Counted from the stretch's first letter, positions 25,478 through 33,909 are shown. The stretch is DNA of 40,573 nucleotides from Gemmatimonadota bacterium (GCA_028874765.1 JAPPIE010000225.1:1-40573); one strand, 5' to 3'. Notes: a model not told the origin generated them from the letters alone. Numbers and translations are program-made.

Positions 25478-26797
25478 TTATTTTCCCTCAAGTTCTGTCG
25501 CCAGTTGTGCCAACCACGCATCCACATCCGGGGGAATATCCAGCGGTCGTCTGACCATATTTATTTCAGGATATCCGCCCACCTCCTGCTGGCTATCAAT
25601 CATCCGGCCTTCGCGTGCTCGAAATTCGTGTATAATCCGTTTGTCAATTGCATCGCGGTCTTTCGGACGCGCACCCGCGCTTGCCACCACATGTTCCACA
25701 ACAGCTGATGCGGGCAATGGCGTGATGTTGCCCCAGATGGGTTTCTCTTCCAAAATGCGGATATTGCCCGAGGTCAAAGGCACATTAGCGCCTGTTCTAT
25801 CCAACGAGATATTATCCTCGAGATACGCATCACCCGTTGCCGATACCAATGCCAGTCCTGACCGTGTATCGTTGCCGTGGATCATCACGTTGCCCACCAC
25901 ACTCACGCGCGCATTTTGTGGGATAAAATCGACATCGTTAAACTGCCCACTGATAAGATTAAGGTGAATTGCTCGAGATCCTGGATTATAGATCAGATTG
26001 TTCACAATAACACCTGTTGCAGATGCCTTAAAAAGTGGACTGCGCTCTACATTGTGGGCATACAAATTGCCAATGATGGCAATCTCTCGGCAGAAATCGT
26101 GAATCAGCGATCCCTTTGAATGTGGGCCGCCGCTATGAGACGCATCATGCAGACCTTCGGAGATAATACAATTGCGAAATGTGATGCGATGAGAAGTCGC
26201 ATCCGGTCCTTCTGTACGCGGGCCAGACGCGCTCAAATTCTCATCTACTGCCCATGAAATAGAACAGTGATCGATTAACACATTATAAGCTTCACCTCCC
26301 CACGTTGAAATACCATCTGGCTCCCATCCACTTCTTTTGGGTTCTCCCGCATCACCCGGTCGCACCCGAATATGTTGCACAATCACATCGTGTGTCTCAA
26401 TGAAAATGGCACCACGAATGATCGTAATGCCCGGACTCGGCGCGGTTTGTCCCGCCACTGTCACATACGGTTCGCTAATCGTCAACTGCGCCTTGTTCAG
26501 ATCAATTGCGCCTCCCACTTCAAATACCACAATACGCGGTCCCGATGCAGATAGTGCTTCATTCAGTGATCCCTGTCCACTTGCAGACAGGTTTGTCACC
26601 CGAATGACTCTGCCTCCACGTCCACCAGGCGTGTTCATACCAAAATCGCTGGTTTGGTTTTCCGTAATATCAAAGCGGTGTGCATACCTATCCAGCCCAT
26701 CACGGGTATTATCTTCTTCTTGCCCTGTAGGTTTATCACCACCACACGCGATAAGTGCGACAAATAGACACAACGCGATTTTTTGCATTAAATTCAT
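25478..26797 (-). CDS. Pectate-lyase-like right-handed beta-helix lipoprotein
   Basis: This 439-residue protein starts with a lipoprotein signal (MQKIALCLFVALIAC, lipobox LIAC with the cysteine at about residue 18), so it is probably anchored in a membrane. The mature part resembles polysaccharide lyase family 1: GGRGGRVIRVTNLSASGQGS, IVVFEVGGAIDL, an antiparallel DVIVQHIRVRPGD strand, NVLIDHCSISWAVDENL, FRNCIISEG and IGNLYAHNVERSP, with a parallel beta-helix pattern. The WIDH-like region (LIDHCSIS) is conserved; metal and base residues cannot be assigned by eye. It follows the LRR gene by 12 bases and ends at a terminator, so the two form one operon. A role in polysaccharide attack or binding is inferred. 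Confidence 0.8.
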   Translation of the reverse strand: MNLMQKIALCLFVALIACGGDKPTGQEEDNTRDGLDRYAHRFDITENQTSDFGMNTPGGRGGRVIRVTNLSASGQGSLNEALSASGPRIVVFEVGGAIDLNKAQLTISEPYVTVAGQTAPSPGITIIRGAIFIETHDVIVQHIRVRPGDAGEPKRSGWEPDGISTWGGEAYNVLIDHCSISWAVDENLSASGPRTEGPDATSHRITFRNCIISEGLHDASHSGGPHSKGSLIHDFCREIAIIGNLYAHNVERSPLFKASATGVIVNNLIYNPGSRAIHLNLISGQFNDVDFIPQNARVSVVGNVMIHGNDTRSGLALVSATGDAYLEDNISLDRTGANVPLTSGNIRILEEKPIWGNITPLPASAVVEHVVASAGARPKDRDAIDKRIIHEFRAREGRMIDSQQEVGGYPEINMVRRPLDIPPDVDAWLAQLATELEGK

Positions 26798-26809
26798 ACT
26801 GAGAGACGC

Positions 26810-28939
26810 CTATCCCGAACAATTCGAGCCACTGTGATCTGTAATGCCCTGAAGCCACGCCTGAAAGGCAGCATCAAGCGACGCACATAGCCCTGTGTTA
26901 TGAAAGTAAAATTGCGTCAGCTTTGTCAGCCCACTCAGGCTTTGAGGAAGTGCATCTATCAAGGATGCATTATCCTCAAGTCTCAGAACCGCAAGATTGG
27001 AGAGTTTACCCAATTCTGCAGGAACCCTACCACTCAACCGATTGCTGTGAAGAGTTAGTACTACAAGATTAGATAGATTACCCAATTCGGGTGGTATCTC
27101 GCCACTCAACTGACTACGGTTAAGACCCAGTACTGTAAGATTAAACAGGTTGCCCAATTCGGATGGAATCTCTCCACTCAACTGATTGCCACCGAGGTCC
27201 AGGGTAGTAAGATTGGACAGATTGCCCAATGCGGCTGGTATCTCTCCATTCAACTGATTGCTGTAAAAACTCAGAGTAGTAAGGTTAGATAGATTGCCCA
27301 ATACGGCTGGAATCCTACCATTCAATTGATTACTGTGAAGACTCAGTAAAGTAAGGTTAGATAGATTGCCCAACGTTGTTGGAATCTCACCCACCAACTG
27401 ATTGTCGCTGAGGTCCAGGTAAGTGAGGTTGGATAGGTTGCCCAATTCGGGTGGTATCTCTCTACTCAACTGATTGCCCCAAAGATACAGGTGCGTGAGA
27501 TTGGACAGATTGCCCAATGCGGCTGGTATCTCACCCTCCAGTTGATTAGTGTGAAGCCAAAGATCCTCAAGATTAGACAGATTACCCAATGCTGTTGGGA
27601 TCTCACCACTTAACTGATTAGTGCAGAGATCCAGGTAGGTGAGATTAGACAGGTTGCCCAATGATGTTGGAATCTCGCCCTCCAACAGATTGTTGTAAAG
27701 AACCAGTGCCGTAAGATTAGACAGATTGCCCAATGCGGCTGGTATCTCACCCTCCAGTTGATTAGTGTGAAGCCAAAGATCCTCAAGATTAGACAGATTA
27801 CCCAATGCTGTTGGAATCTCACCTTCCAGTTGATTAGTATGAAGCCAAAGATCCTCAAGGTTAGACAGGTTGCCCAATGATGTTGGAATTGCACCCTCCA
27901 ACTGATTGTTGTAAAGAGCCAGTGCCGTAAGATTAGATAGATTACCCAATGCTGTTGGAATCTCGCCATCCAACCGATTGTTGTAAAGAGCCAGTATCTC
28001 AAGGTTAGACAGGTTGCCCAATTCTGTTGGAATTTCACCTCCCAACAGATTGCCCCAAAGCCATAGTTCCGTAAGGTTCGATAGATTGCCCAATTCTGTT
28101 GGAATCCCACCATCCAACCGATTGCCGCTAAGACTCAGGAATGTAAGGTTCGATAGATTGCCCAATTCTGTTGGAATCTCGCCACTCAACTGATTACGGC
28201 TAAGACTCAGGAATGTAAGGTTAGACAGGTTGCTCAATTCTGTTGGAATCTCGCCTCCCAACCGATTGTTACTGAGACCCAGGTAAGTGAGACTGGAAAG
28301 GTTGTACAATACGGAAGGAATTGCAGTCAGTCGATTACCTCCCAGATAGAGCTTGCTGAGCGCGGTCAGGTCATCAAAGAGACCATCGGGCAGACTACTG
28401 AGTCGATTCTCTCTCAGATTGAGCTTTGTCAAACCAGTCAGACCAGATAAATCCCCAGCCTTCAACTCTGCAAGACGTGCGTCAGATAAACTGAGAGAAT
28501 CTATGGCTGATAGATGTCCCGCTGTCACATCGCCGCAAGTGCTTACAGGCACCAATGCCACAATCGCGTCGCGCACGGCACCCGTGCGATCACATACCGA
28601 TACCCTTACTGTCTGTGACGGCACTTCTTTGCCAAATGAATCGACAAATATCAAAAAATCAGGGATCCCGATCACACCATTGCCATCCAGATCATATTTG
28701 GCTTGATATGTCCCATCGCCACGACTTGATCCGAACACATCTACAAACAGCAAGAAGTCGGAAATACCAACTGTTCCGTCGCCATCAAAGTCAGGGGAAG
28801 GATTGTCGTTCTTGTCATTAGACGAGACCGCAAGGGTTGTTGTGAGTTCGGCGTCTGCGTTGGAACCCGTAGCGGTTAATATCACAAAACCCAGCAACGC
28901 AAGAGTGGTAATAAACAGCATATGCTTTTTTGAAAACAC
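26810..28939 (-). CDS. Secreted dockerin-like/leucine-rich-repeat protein
   Basis: The preferred start is GTG 28939 with AAAGGA nine bases upstream, giving 709 residues and a clean signal peptide (KKHMLFITTLALLGFVILTA). ATG 28921 is an alternative; the ATG at 29017 would place structured leader RNA inside the gene. Two dockerin-like EF-hand loops (DFDGDGTVGISD near 50 and DLDGNGVIGIPD near 83) precede the repeats. There are about 22 leucine-rich repeats; 18 in a row are exactly 24 residues and of plant type (LxxLxLxxNxLxGEIPxxLGNLSN). Such proteins bind other proteins or glycans at or outside the cell surface. First gene of an operon with the lyase-like lipoprotein, under a sigma-54 promoter. 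Confidence 0.85.
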   Translation of the reverse strand: MFSKKHMLFITTLALLGFVILTATGSNADAELTTTLAVSSNDKNDNPSPDFDGDGTVGISDFLLFVDVFGSSRGDGTYQAKYDLDGNGVIGIPDFLIFVDSFGKEVPSQTVRVSVCDRTGAVRDAIVALVPVSTCGDVTAGHLSAIDSLSLSDARLAELKAGDLSGLTGLTKLNLRENRLSSLPDGLFDDLTALSKLYLGGNRLTAIPSVLYNLSSLTYLGLSNNRLGGEIPTELSNLSNLTFLSLSRNQLSGEIPTELGNLSNLTFLSLSGNRLDGGIPTELGNLSNLTELWLWGNLLGGEIPTELGNLSNLEILALYNNRLDGEIPTALGNLSNLTALALYNNQLEGAIPTSLGNLSNLEDLWLHTNQLEGEIPTALGNLSNLEDLWLHTNQLEGEIPAALGNLSNLTALVLYNNLLEGEIPTSLGNLSNLTYLDLCTNQLSGEIPTALGNLSNLEDLWLHTNQLEGEIPAALGNLSNLTHLYLWGNQLSREIPPELGNLSNLTYLDLSDNQLVGEIPTTLGNLSNLTLLSLHSNQLNGRIPAVLGNLSNLTTLSFYSNQLNGEIPAALGNLSNLTTLDLGGNQLSGEIPSELGNLFNLTVLGLNRSQLSGEIPPELGNLSNLVVLTLHSNRLSGRVPAELGKLSNLAVLRLEDNASLIDALPQSLSGLTKLTQFYFHNTGLCASLDAAFQAWLQGITDHSGSNCSG
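27002..28297 (-). repeat. Eighteen 72-bp tandem repeats coding the LRR array
   Basis: The region is exactly 18 units of 72 bases, each one 24-residue leucine-rich repeat. Conservation is uneven. A 94-base stretch at 27505-27598 is identical to 27721-27814, 216 bases (three units) away, which points to a recent duplication of three units by unequal exchange or slippage. Confidence 0.9.
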
Positions 28940-28983
28940 CCGGTATGTTCCTTTGTTAAAACTCCCATCTGGTTTAAGATAGA

Positions 28984-29114
28984 GGGGTGGCGGATGAAAA
29001 TAAATCTGCCACCCCAAGCCGGGCTATGAAATGGGAGAACATTTGCCCGGCGCAATCTCGATTGCATCTGCTGATAGGGCCACACGCGCATAAGTAACGG
29101 GTGCCGGGTCACCC
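28984..29114 (-). ncRNA. Structured 5' leader of the LRR operon (candidate cis-regulatory RNA)
   Basis: Four hairpins lie in a row between the sigma-54 promoter and the start codon. They are: GGGTG/CACCC (29099-29103 with 29110-29114); GCAAT/ATTGC (29052-29056 with 29061-29065); GCCGGGC/GCCCGGC (29018-29024 with 29045-29051) continued by AAATG/CATTT; and a 12-base stem at 28984-28995 with 29004-29015 (one G-T pair). The last lies 45 bases before the GTG start. It has no T tract after it, so it is not an ordinary terminator. I could not match it to a known riboswitch. A role in translation control or RNA stability is an inference. Confidence 0.5.
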
Positions 29115-29174
29115 ATTCCCCTGCCGACGCTGTCTTGTCCCAACCCTATGCCTGCTGAGACTCAGGTTTATATA

Positions 29175-29191
29175 TGCAAAAAGTGTGCCAA
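29175..29191 (-). promoter_or_regulatory. Sigma-54 (RpoN) promoter of the LRR/lyase operon
   Basis: On the minus strand TTGGCACACTTTTTGCA matches the -24/-12 consensus with GG (29189-29188) and GC (29177-29176) exactly ten bases apart. Transcription would begin near 29164, giving a leader of about 225 bases that contains four hairpins. It lies in the interval between the LRR gene and the divergent sigma-54 activator gene. Confidence 0.78.
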
Positions 29192-29246
29192 TTTGAGCGT
29201 TCTTATAGGGCGTGCTACTCGTAAAGGATTGTTTTAAATAAAGAAA

Positions 29247-29294
29247 GAGCCAATCTGACTATTGAATATCGTCGCAGAATAGTCGAATTGGCTC
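29247..29294. repeat. Interrupted inverted repeat between the LRR promoter and the activator gene
   Basis: GAGCCAAT..GACTATT (29247-29263) pairs with AATAGTC..ATTGGCTC (29278-29294), with a two-base mismatch in each arm and a 14-base centre. It lies about 58-105 bases upstream of the LRR -24 element and may be an activator-binding dyad. A smaller hairpin AAGACC/GGTCTT (29301-29318) follows. Confidence 0.6.
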
Positions 29295-29379
29295 TCCTAC
29301 AAGACCTTATATGGTCTTATGGAAGACGTACTATCGTCTCAATGGTCCCGAGATCATAGTACATCCTTCATATTTTTTG

Positions 29380-29430
29380 TTTGCAAGTGCGAGATACGAT
29401 ATTATGTTTTTCTTTGCAAATGTGAGATTC
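29380..29430. repeat. Direct repeat upstream of the sigma-54 activator gene
   Basis: Two copies of TTTGCAARTGYGAGATWC start at 29380 and 29413, 33 bases (about three helical turns) apart. The second ends about 43 bases before the activator start codon. They could be autoregulatory sites of the activator, or distant upstream sites for the LRR promoter. Confidence 0.55.
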
Positions 29431-29473
29431 AACTTATGAACCCGTTTTTTATTTTTTCCACAAGGTTCTTCCT

Positions 29474-32400
29474 ATGATCAAGCCACTTGAGCGCACGGGC
29501 ACCTATCGGACGTATTCTATGGCCGATGGCCTATCTGGAATGCGCATTGAACACATTGCCGAAGATAGCGAGGGGTGTATCTGGTTCGCCTCCTGGGACA
29601 ATGGCGTCAGTCGCTTCGATGGAAATGAATTCCAGAAATTTACCAAACAGGACCGTCTTATTGATGACCGTACTTATTTTGTTACACAAGACAGTCAGAA
29701 TCGATTGTGGTTCGGCACAGCAAATGGCGTCTGCTGGTACGACGGAGCCGAGTTCCATCATTTGAAGGACGATGGCATTGCAGGCCGAGACGTGCGGTGT
29801 ATCTACGAAGATAGAGAAGGCCGTGTATGGTTTGGTGGTACCCGCACTTTGGGGTATTACGGGAGCACTGCTTTTCAAGACCTGATTCCTCTCTACCTTC
29901 AGCACTACGAAAAACCTCCTTCTCAGAGGTGGCGTCCGTGTTGGGGTATTACTCAGGATCCGCAAGGTCACCTGTGGTTTGGCTTCAACTACCTCATCCG
30001 CTTCGACGGCACATCCTTCCATCGCTATGATGAGAAAGACGGTTTTTCCCAGGATGGGACCGCATATACGGTAGATAAGGACCATACCGGCAAAGTGTGG
30101 ATTGGTCGGTTCGAAAATCGAGATGAACTCTGGTACTATGCCGATGGCACCTTCGAGTCTGTTCAAGTCGATTTAGGTGGCGCACTGCGCAAAATACAGT
30201 GTGACCGTGAAGGGCGAATGTGGTTCTGTACGTCAGAAGGGGGATTGTATCAGGACGGTGATGGCTTTAGCAGGTTTACCACTGCCGATGGCCTACCCCA
30301 TCCCGCAGTCAAAGCAGTGTTCCAGGATCGCGATCATCAGTATTGGTTTGCCACCTGGGGCGGCGTCGGCCTTTACGATGCCCATAGTATCAGCGTTTTT
30401 GACCTCGGCAAGGCTTCTCCCAAAGACAAAAAGCCGAGCGAGATCTCGCAGATCGTGCAAGACCGACAAGGGGATATATGGATCGGGCGTGTGTCACCCA
30501 TTCTCACCACCCTGAACAAAAGCGTCGCCCGTTTTGATGGCGAGCACTTTGCATTTGTAGGCACCGAGCAAGGCCTTGATATCAATAACTGTCTCTCTAT
30601 GTACGAGGATCACGAGGGGTATCTGTGGTTTGGTGGTCGCAACGGCCTGTTCCGCTACGATGGACAAGCGTTCAAAAAGATGAAAATAGCTGCGGATTCA
30701 GGCGACAGGCGTATCAGTGCAATCACCCAGGACTTGCAAGGTCAATTCCTTTTCGGCTATTGGGAAAAGGACACCAGTAAAACCGAATTTATAAAAAAAG
30801 AACTCTCGGTTAGCCCCTTAAAGCTCATTTACCAGCGGGACGAGGCATTCCAAACCATTTTTTTGGAGGAAAAAAAGAAAGATGTTTTAGACCGCATTGG
30901 CACTGTGATTGCCGGGCGCGGTGGCGAGGTCTATTTTCATTTGGCCTGCCACAATTTCTCAGTTGGCAACAGGGGCCTCGCGCAGTGGCATCCCGAAGAT
31001 GGCCTCAAATTTTATGGGATTGAAGATGGGCTGATCGATGACAGGGTCACAGATCTTTTGGAAGACCGCGATGGCAATCTGTGGATCGCTACTCTCGGAG
31101 GTCTTTGTCACTTTGATGGCAGTAATTTCCAGACCTTCACGACGGACGATGGGCTTCCGAGCAACCGCATCCGTTGCTTGTTCGAAGATCGGCAAGGCCA
31201 CCTCTGGCTCGGTACAGAAGGGGGTGTGGTTCACTTTGATGGTCAGCTTTTCCAGACCATCAACTCACCTTATATAGGACCAGTTTGCCAGATACTCGAA
31301 GATCGCGATGGAACGTTCTATTTTGGCACTATTATGGGTTCTATCATACGCTACCGCCTGCGGCAAACTTTGCCCCGGATTCGCTTGCAGCAAGTGATTG
31401 CCGATAAGGTGTATGAGAATTCGGAGGAAACCATTGTATCTACGGCAGGACAGCAGGTGATCTTCGAGTACAAGGGCCTGAGTTTTTCCACCCATCCCAG
31501 CGACATGCTCTACATCTATCGCCTGAATGGCTATGATGCCGACTGGCAACCAGCCACTCGAAGAATGCGGGCCTTTTACAGGGACCTGCCGCCGGGAGAC
31601 TACACCTTTCAGGTCCGGGCGATAGATCGCGACCTCAATTACTCAGAGATCGCGCAAACGCGACTCTCGATTACGGCAGATCCGCGTATCGAAGCATTGA
31701 CCGACGTCATCAACCGCCGAGGAAGCCAACAGTTTATCGGGCATAGCGCTGCGCTGCGCGAGTTTCAAATCAGTCTTGAAAAAATTGCATCTACCAATAT
31801 GACCGTGCTGATTATGGGCGAGACAGGGGTGGGCAAGGGACTGGCTGCTCGGACACTACACGCGCTGAGTGCCCATGGCGATGGGCCTTTTATAGAGTTT
31901 AATTGCGGTGCATTGCCCGGGACGTTGATCGATAGCGAACTGTTTGGGCACGAGAGAGGAGCTTTTACCACTGCTGTTTCCCAAAGACTGGGCAGGGTGG
32001 AACTGGCGGAAGGTGGCACACTCTTTTTGGACGAGATCGGCGATATGGCCTTGGAAACGCAGGTCAAGCTGTTGCGTTTGCTGGAAGAGGGCACGTTTGA
32101 GCGGGTTGGGAGCAGCGAGACGCAGATGGTAAAGACGCGGATTGTGGTAGCGACCAATCGCAATCTTGAGGAGATGGTCCGCACAGGAGATTTTCGGGAG
32201 GACCTCTATTATCGCCTCAATGCCTTTCCGATGTATTTACCGCCGCTTCGCGAACGCAAGGAGGATATACCGGAATTAGCCGAGTATTTCAAGACGCGCA
32301 TGGCGACGCATCTGGGCAAGCAATTTGCCCCCTTGACGCCAGAAATTATCGAGATGCTGCAATCCTACGATTGGCCGGGTAATGTGCGGGAATTAGAGCA

Positions 32401-32692
32401 TACCATACAGCGGGCTGTGGTTTTGTGTCCCGAGTCTCAAATTGGAGTGGGAGATCTGGGACTGCCTGGTTCTCAAATCAAAGATATGGATCAGTGGACT
32501 TTATTTGCTTCTCAAGACCGCGAATTCGTGCCTTTGGATGAGTATGACCGCCGCTACATCCTCGACGCACTAAAAGCCACGAATTGGCAGATAAAAGGCC
32601 CCGAGGGCGCAGCGACACTGCTTGGCGTACCCCCTTCTACCCTGTATGGAAAAATGAAAAGACTGGGTATTAAACTAGACCGCGATGTTTGA
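29474..32692 (+). CDS. Sensor-activator: Reg_prop propeller, Y_Y_Y, sigma-54 AAA+, Fis-type HTH
   Basis: A 1072-residue protein. Residues 1 to about 640 are Reg_prop-type propeller repeats of about 40-50 residues (pattern DxxGxxWFGT...GvsxxDGxxFxxFTxxDGL). A Y_Y_Y domain follows (about 660-730; YRLNGYDADWQP, RDLPPGDYTFQVRAIDRDLN). The sigma-54 interaction AAA+ domain begins near 750: Walker A GETGVGKG (about 781), loop GAFTTA (829-834, normally GAFTGA) and Walker B TLFLDEIGD. It ends in a Fis-like HTH (about 1022-1068, GAATLLGVPPSTLYGKMKRLG). There is no signal peptide and no membrane helix between sensor and effector, unlike the Bacteroidetes hybrid two-component sensors, so sensing should be cytosolic. 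It probably controls the two sigma-54 promoters on its left. Confidence 0.88.
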   Translation: MIKPLERTGTYRTYSMADGLSGMRIEHIAEDSEGCIWFASWDNGVSRFDGNEFQKFTKQDRLIDDRTYFVTQDSQNRLWFGTANGVCWYDGAEFHHLKDDGIAGRDVRCIYEDREGRVWFGGTRTLGYYGSTAFQDLIPLYLQHYEKPPSQRWRPCWGITQDPQGHLWFGFNYLIRFDGTSFHRYDEKDGFSQDGTAYTVDKDHTGKVWIGRFENRDELWYYADGTFESVQVDLGGALRKIQCDREGRMWFCTSEGGLYQDGDGFSRFTTADGLPHPAVKAVFQDRDHQYWFATWGGVGLYDAHSISVFDLGKASPKDKKPSEISQIVQDRQGDIWIGRVSPILTTLNKSVARFDGEHFAFVGTEQGLDINNCLSMYEDHEGYLWFGGRNGLFRYDGQAFKKMKIAADSGDRRISAITQDLQGQFLFGYWEKDTSKTEFIKKELSVSPLKLIYQRDEAFQTIFLEEKKKDVLDRIGTVIAGRGGEVYFHLACHNFSVGNRGLAQWHPEDGLKFYGIEDGLIDDRVTDLLEDRDGNLWIATLGGLCHFDGSNFQTFTTDDGLPSNRIRCLFEDRQGHLWLGTEGGVVHFDGQLFQTINSPYIGPVCQILEDRDGTFYFGTIMGSIIRYRLRQTLPRIRLQQVIADKVYENSEETIVSTAGQQVIFEYKGLSFSTHPSDMLYIYRLNGYDADWQPATRRMRAFYRDLPPGDYTFQVRAIDRDLNYSEIAQTRLSITADPRIEALTDVINRRGSQQFIGHSAALREFQISLEKIASTNMTVLIMGETGVGKGLAARTLHALSAHGDGPFIEFNCGALPGTLIDSELFGHERGAFTTAVSQRLGRVELAEGGTLFLDEIGDMALETQVKLLRLLEEGTFERVGSSETQMVKTRIVVATNRNLEEMVRTGDFREDLYYRLNAFPMYLPPLRERKEDIPELAEYFKTRMATHLGKQFAPLTPEIIEMLQSYDWPGNVRELEHTIQRAVVLCPESQIGVGDLGLPGSQIKDMDQWTLFASQDREFVPLDEYDRRYILDALKATNWQIKGPEGAATLLGVPPSTLYGKMKRLGIKLDRDV

Positions 32693-32732
32693 AGACAATT
32701 CAAAATAGAACATCAGGCATCTCCAAGATTCA

Positions 32733-33503
32733 CTACAAAGCACGGCGAACACGCCGCCTAACTTTAACCGTATCCAGACCGGGAAGTTCCGGTGCAAATA
32801 CCGTATCCAGATCCACATCAGTGTAGCCACATATAGATGAATAGCGCGCATCCAGCGTGATATTGATCAAGTTGTTGAGGCCAGAGAAAATGCTCGCTTT
32901 GGTGAATTGGCTGACGCCCGTGAGGAAGGTGAAGTGAATGTGTGCATCGCAGTCTTTAGTGGTGGCGTACAGGCTGTGCAAAAAGTCGCGATTGGCCCGA
33001 GCGACTTCGGGCACCGCCAGCGCGTCCAGGATCGGCTTGTCATTTTCATCCACCAGTAGCATAACGCGCTGACCACTGCGCTCGTGGAGCACTTTCATCA
33101 AGTGGCGCAAGCGGGCTGATGCGTTTTCGTCGCGCGGGCTGACCTTTGCTTCGTTCTCCAGGGCGTCCAATTGCACCGCCACTTCCTTCCGCAAGTCGTC
33201 CGGCCCCTGATAGTTCCCACTGCTGAAGTCGAATCGCAGGACAGGATAGCGAACAGACCAGTCCCAGTGGTCGTGGATGTGAAGTCCCTCAAACAGCGGT
33301 TCGTTGCCCTCAAACAGTTCCTTCAGTGTGTCCAGAAACAGGCTCTTGCCAAACCGACGTGGACGCGATAGAAAGTAGTGCTTACTCTCGTCGATCAGCC
33401 GCTGAATGAGGGCCGTTTTATCGACATAGTAGTAATTCTCCTCTCGCATCTCCCGGAAGGTCTGAATGCCGATAGGCAGCTTGCGTCTGTCTGATATGCC
33501 CAT
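32733..33503 (-). pseudogene. AAA-ATPase-like (PD-(D/E)XK nuclease family) protein, C-terminally truncated
   Basis: The 256-residue frame matches the start of the AAA-ATPase_like family: KLPIGIQTFREMREENYYYVDKT, Walker A RPRRFGKSL near residue 50, then LLVDENDKPILDAL and THFTFLTGVSQF-like FTFLTGVSQFTKASIF. Full members are about 500 residues and continue after the LPGLD segment into IRRWYNGYxF and a C-terminal nuclease-like domain. Here the frame loses similarity after LPGLD (VKVRRRVRRAL) and stops. The Walker B aspartate region reads DEND where DEYD is usual. The start has in-frame family similarity from the first residues. These genes are very often multicopy and decayed. It lies tail to tail with the activator gene. 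Confidence 0.72.
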
Positions 33504-33620
33504 CTCTTATCTCCAGATTGCGATGTCCTTACGGTCGCCCTGCTCGATACAGTATTATACCGCTTTCGCTATCTATTTGGAAGTCAAAACTTTTCGTTTT
33601 TCTGTGCCTACATCTATTAG

Positions 33621-33908
33621 GCGGATCCGGATATGTGCGCTGAGGACGATGCGGTTGTTATTGAGGTGGAGGATAATGGGGTAGGGATAGATGAGGCACC
33701 CCGGTAGCGTCTTTTTGAGCCTTTTTTCACGACAAAAGATGCCGATCGCGGCACGGGTTTGGGATTGTCGATAATTTATGCCATTGTTCGCAATCACGAT
33801 GGGGAGATCACCGTCGAGAGTGAACAGGGAAAGGGGACGACGTTCAGGGTGATGTTGCCGGTGGTGGAGAAAAGCTATCCGCAGATGAGCGCAGATGGAC
33901 GCAGATGA
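33621..33908 (+). pseudogene. Histidine kinase ATPase-domain remnant
   Basis: A plus-strand frame reads VVIEVEDNGVGIDEA, then a TAG stop at 33705, then [20 protein letters not shown], then [18 protein letters not shown] and [14 protein letters not shown] before TGA at 33906. These are the G1 box (DNGVGI), F box (FEPFFTTK) and G2 box (GTGLGL) of a HATPase_c domain in order. The N box, dimerisation region and sensor are absent, and the frame has an internal stop, so it is a dead 3' fragment. Its lost partner domain is unknown. Confidence 0.85.
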
Positions 33909-33909
33909 A
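33881..33909. repeat. Three short GCAGATG repeats
   Basis: GCAGATGAGC, GCAGATGGAC and GCAGATGAAA follow one another with a 10-base period at the end of the kinase remnant. Repeats of this kind are common between genes in environmental genomes. No function is apparent. Confidence 0.6.

Noticed and set aside
28882-29017. Upstream ATG start (29017) for the LRR protein
   Set aside because: It would add a poorly signal-like leader (MGWQIYFHPPPLYLK) that translates part of the structured leader; the GTG at 28939 gives a ribosome-binding site and clean signal peptide.
28984-29114. Known riboswitch (c-di-GMP or cobalamin type)
   Set aside because: I could not align the conserved core of either class; only the hairpins themselves are supported.
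30897-30913. A third sigma-54-like -24/-12 match on the plus strand
   Set aside because: It has the right GG-10-GC spacing but lies in the middle of the activator coding region with no gene start following, so it is taken as chance.
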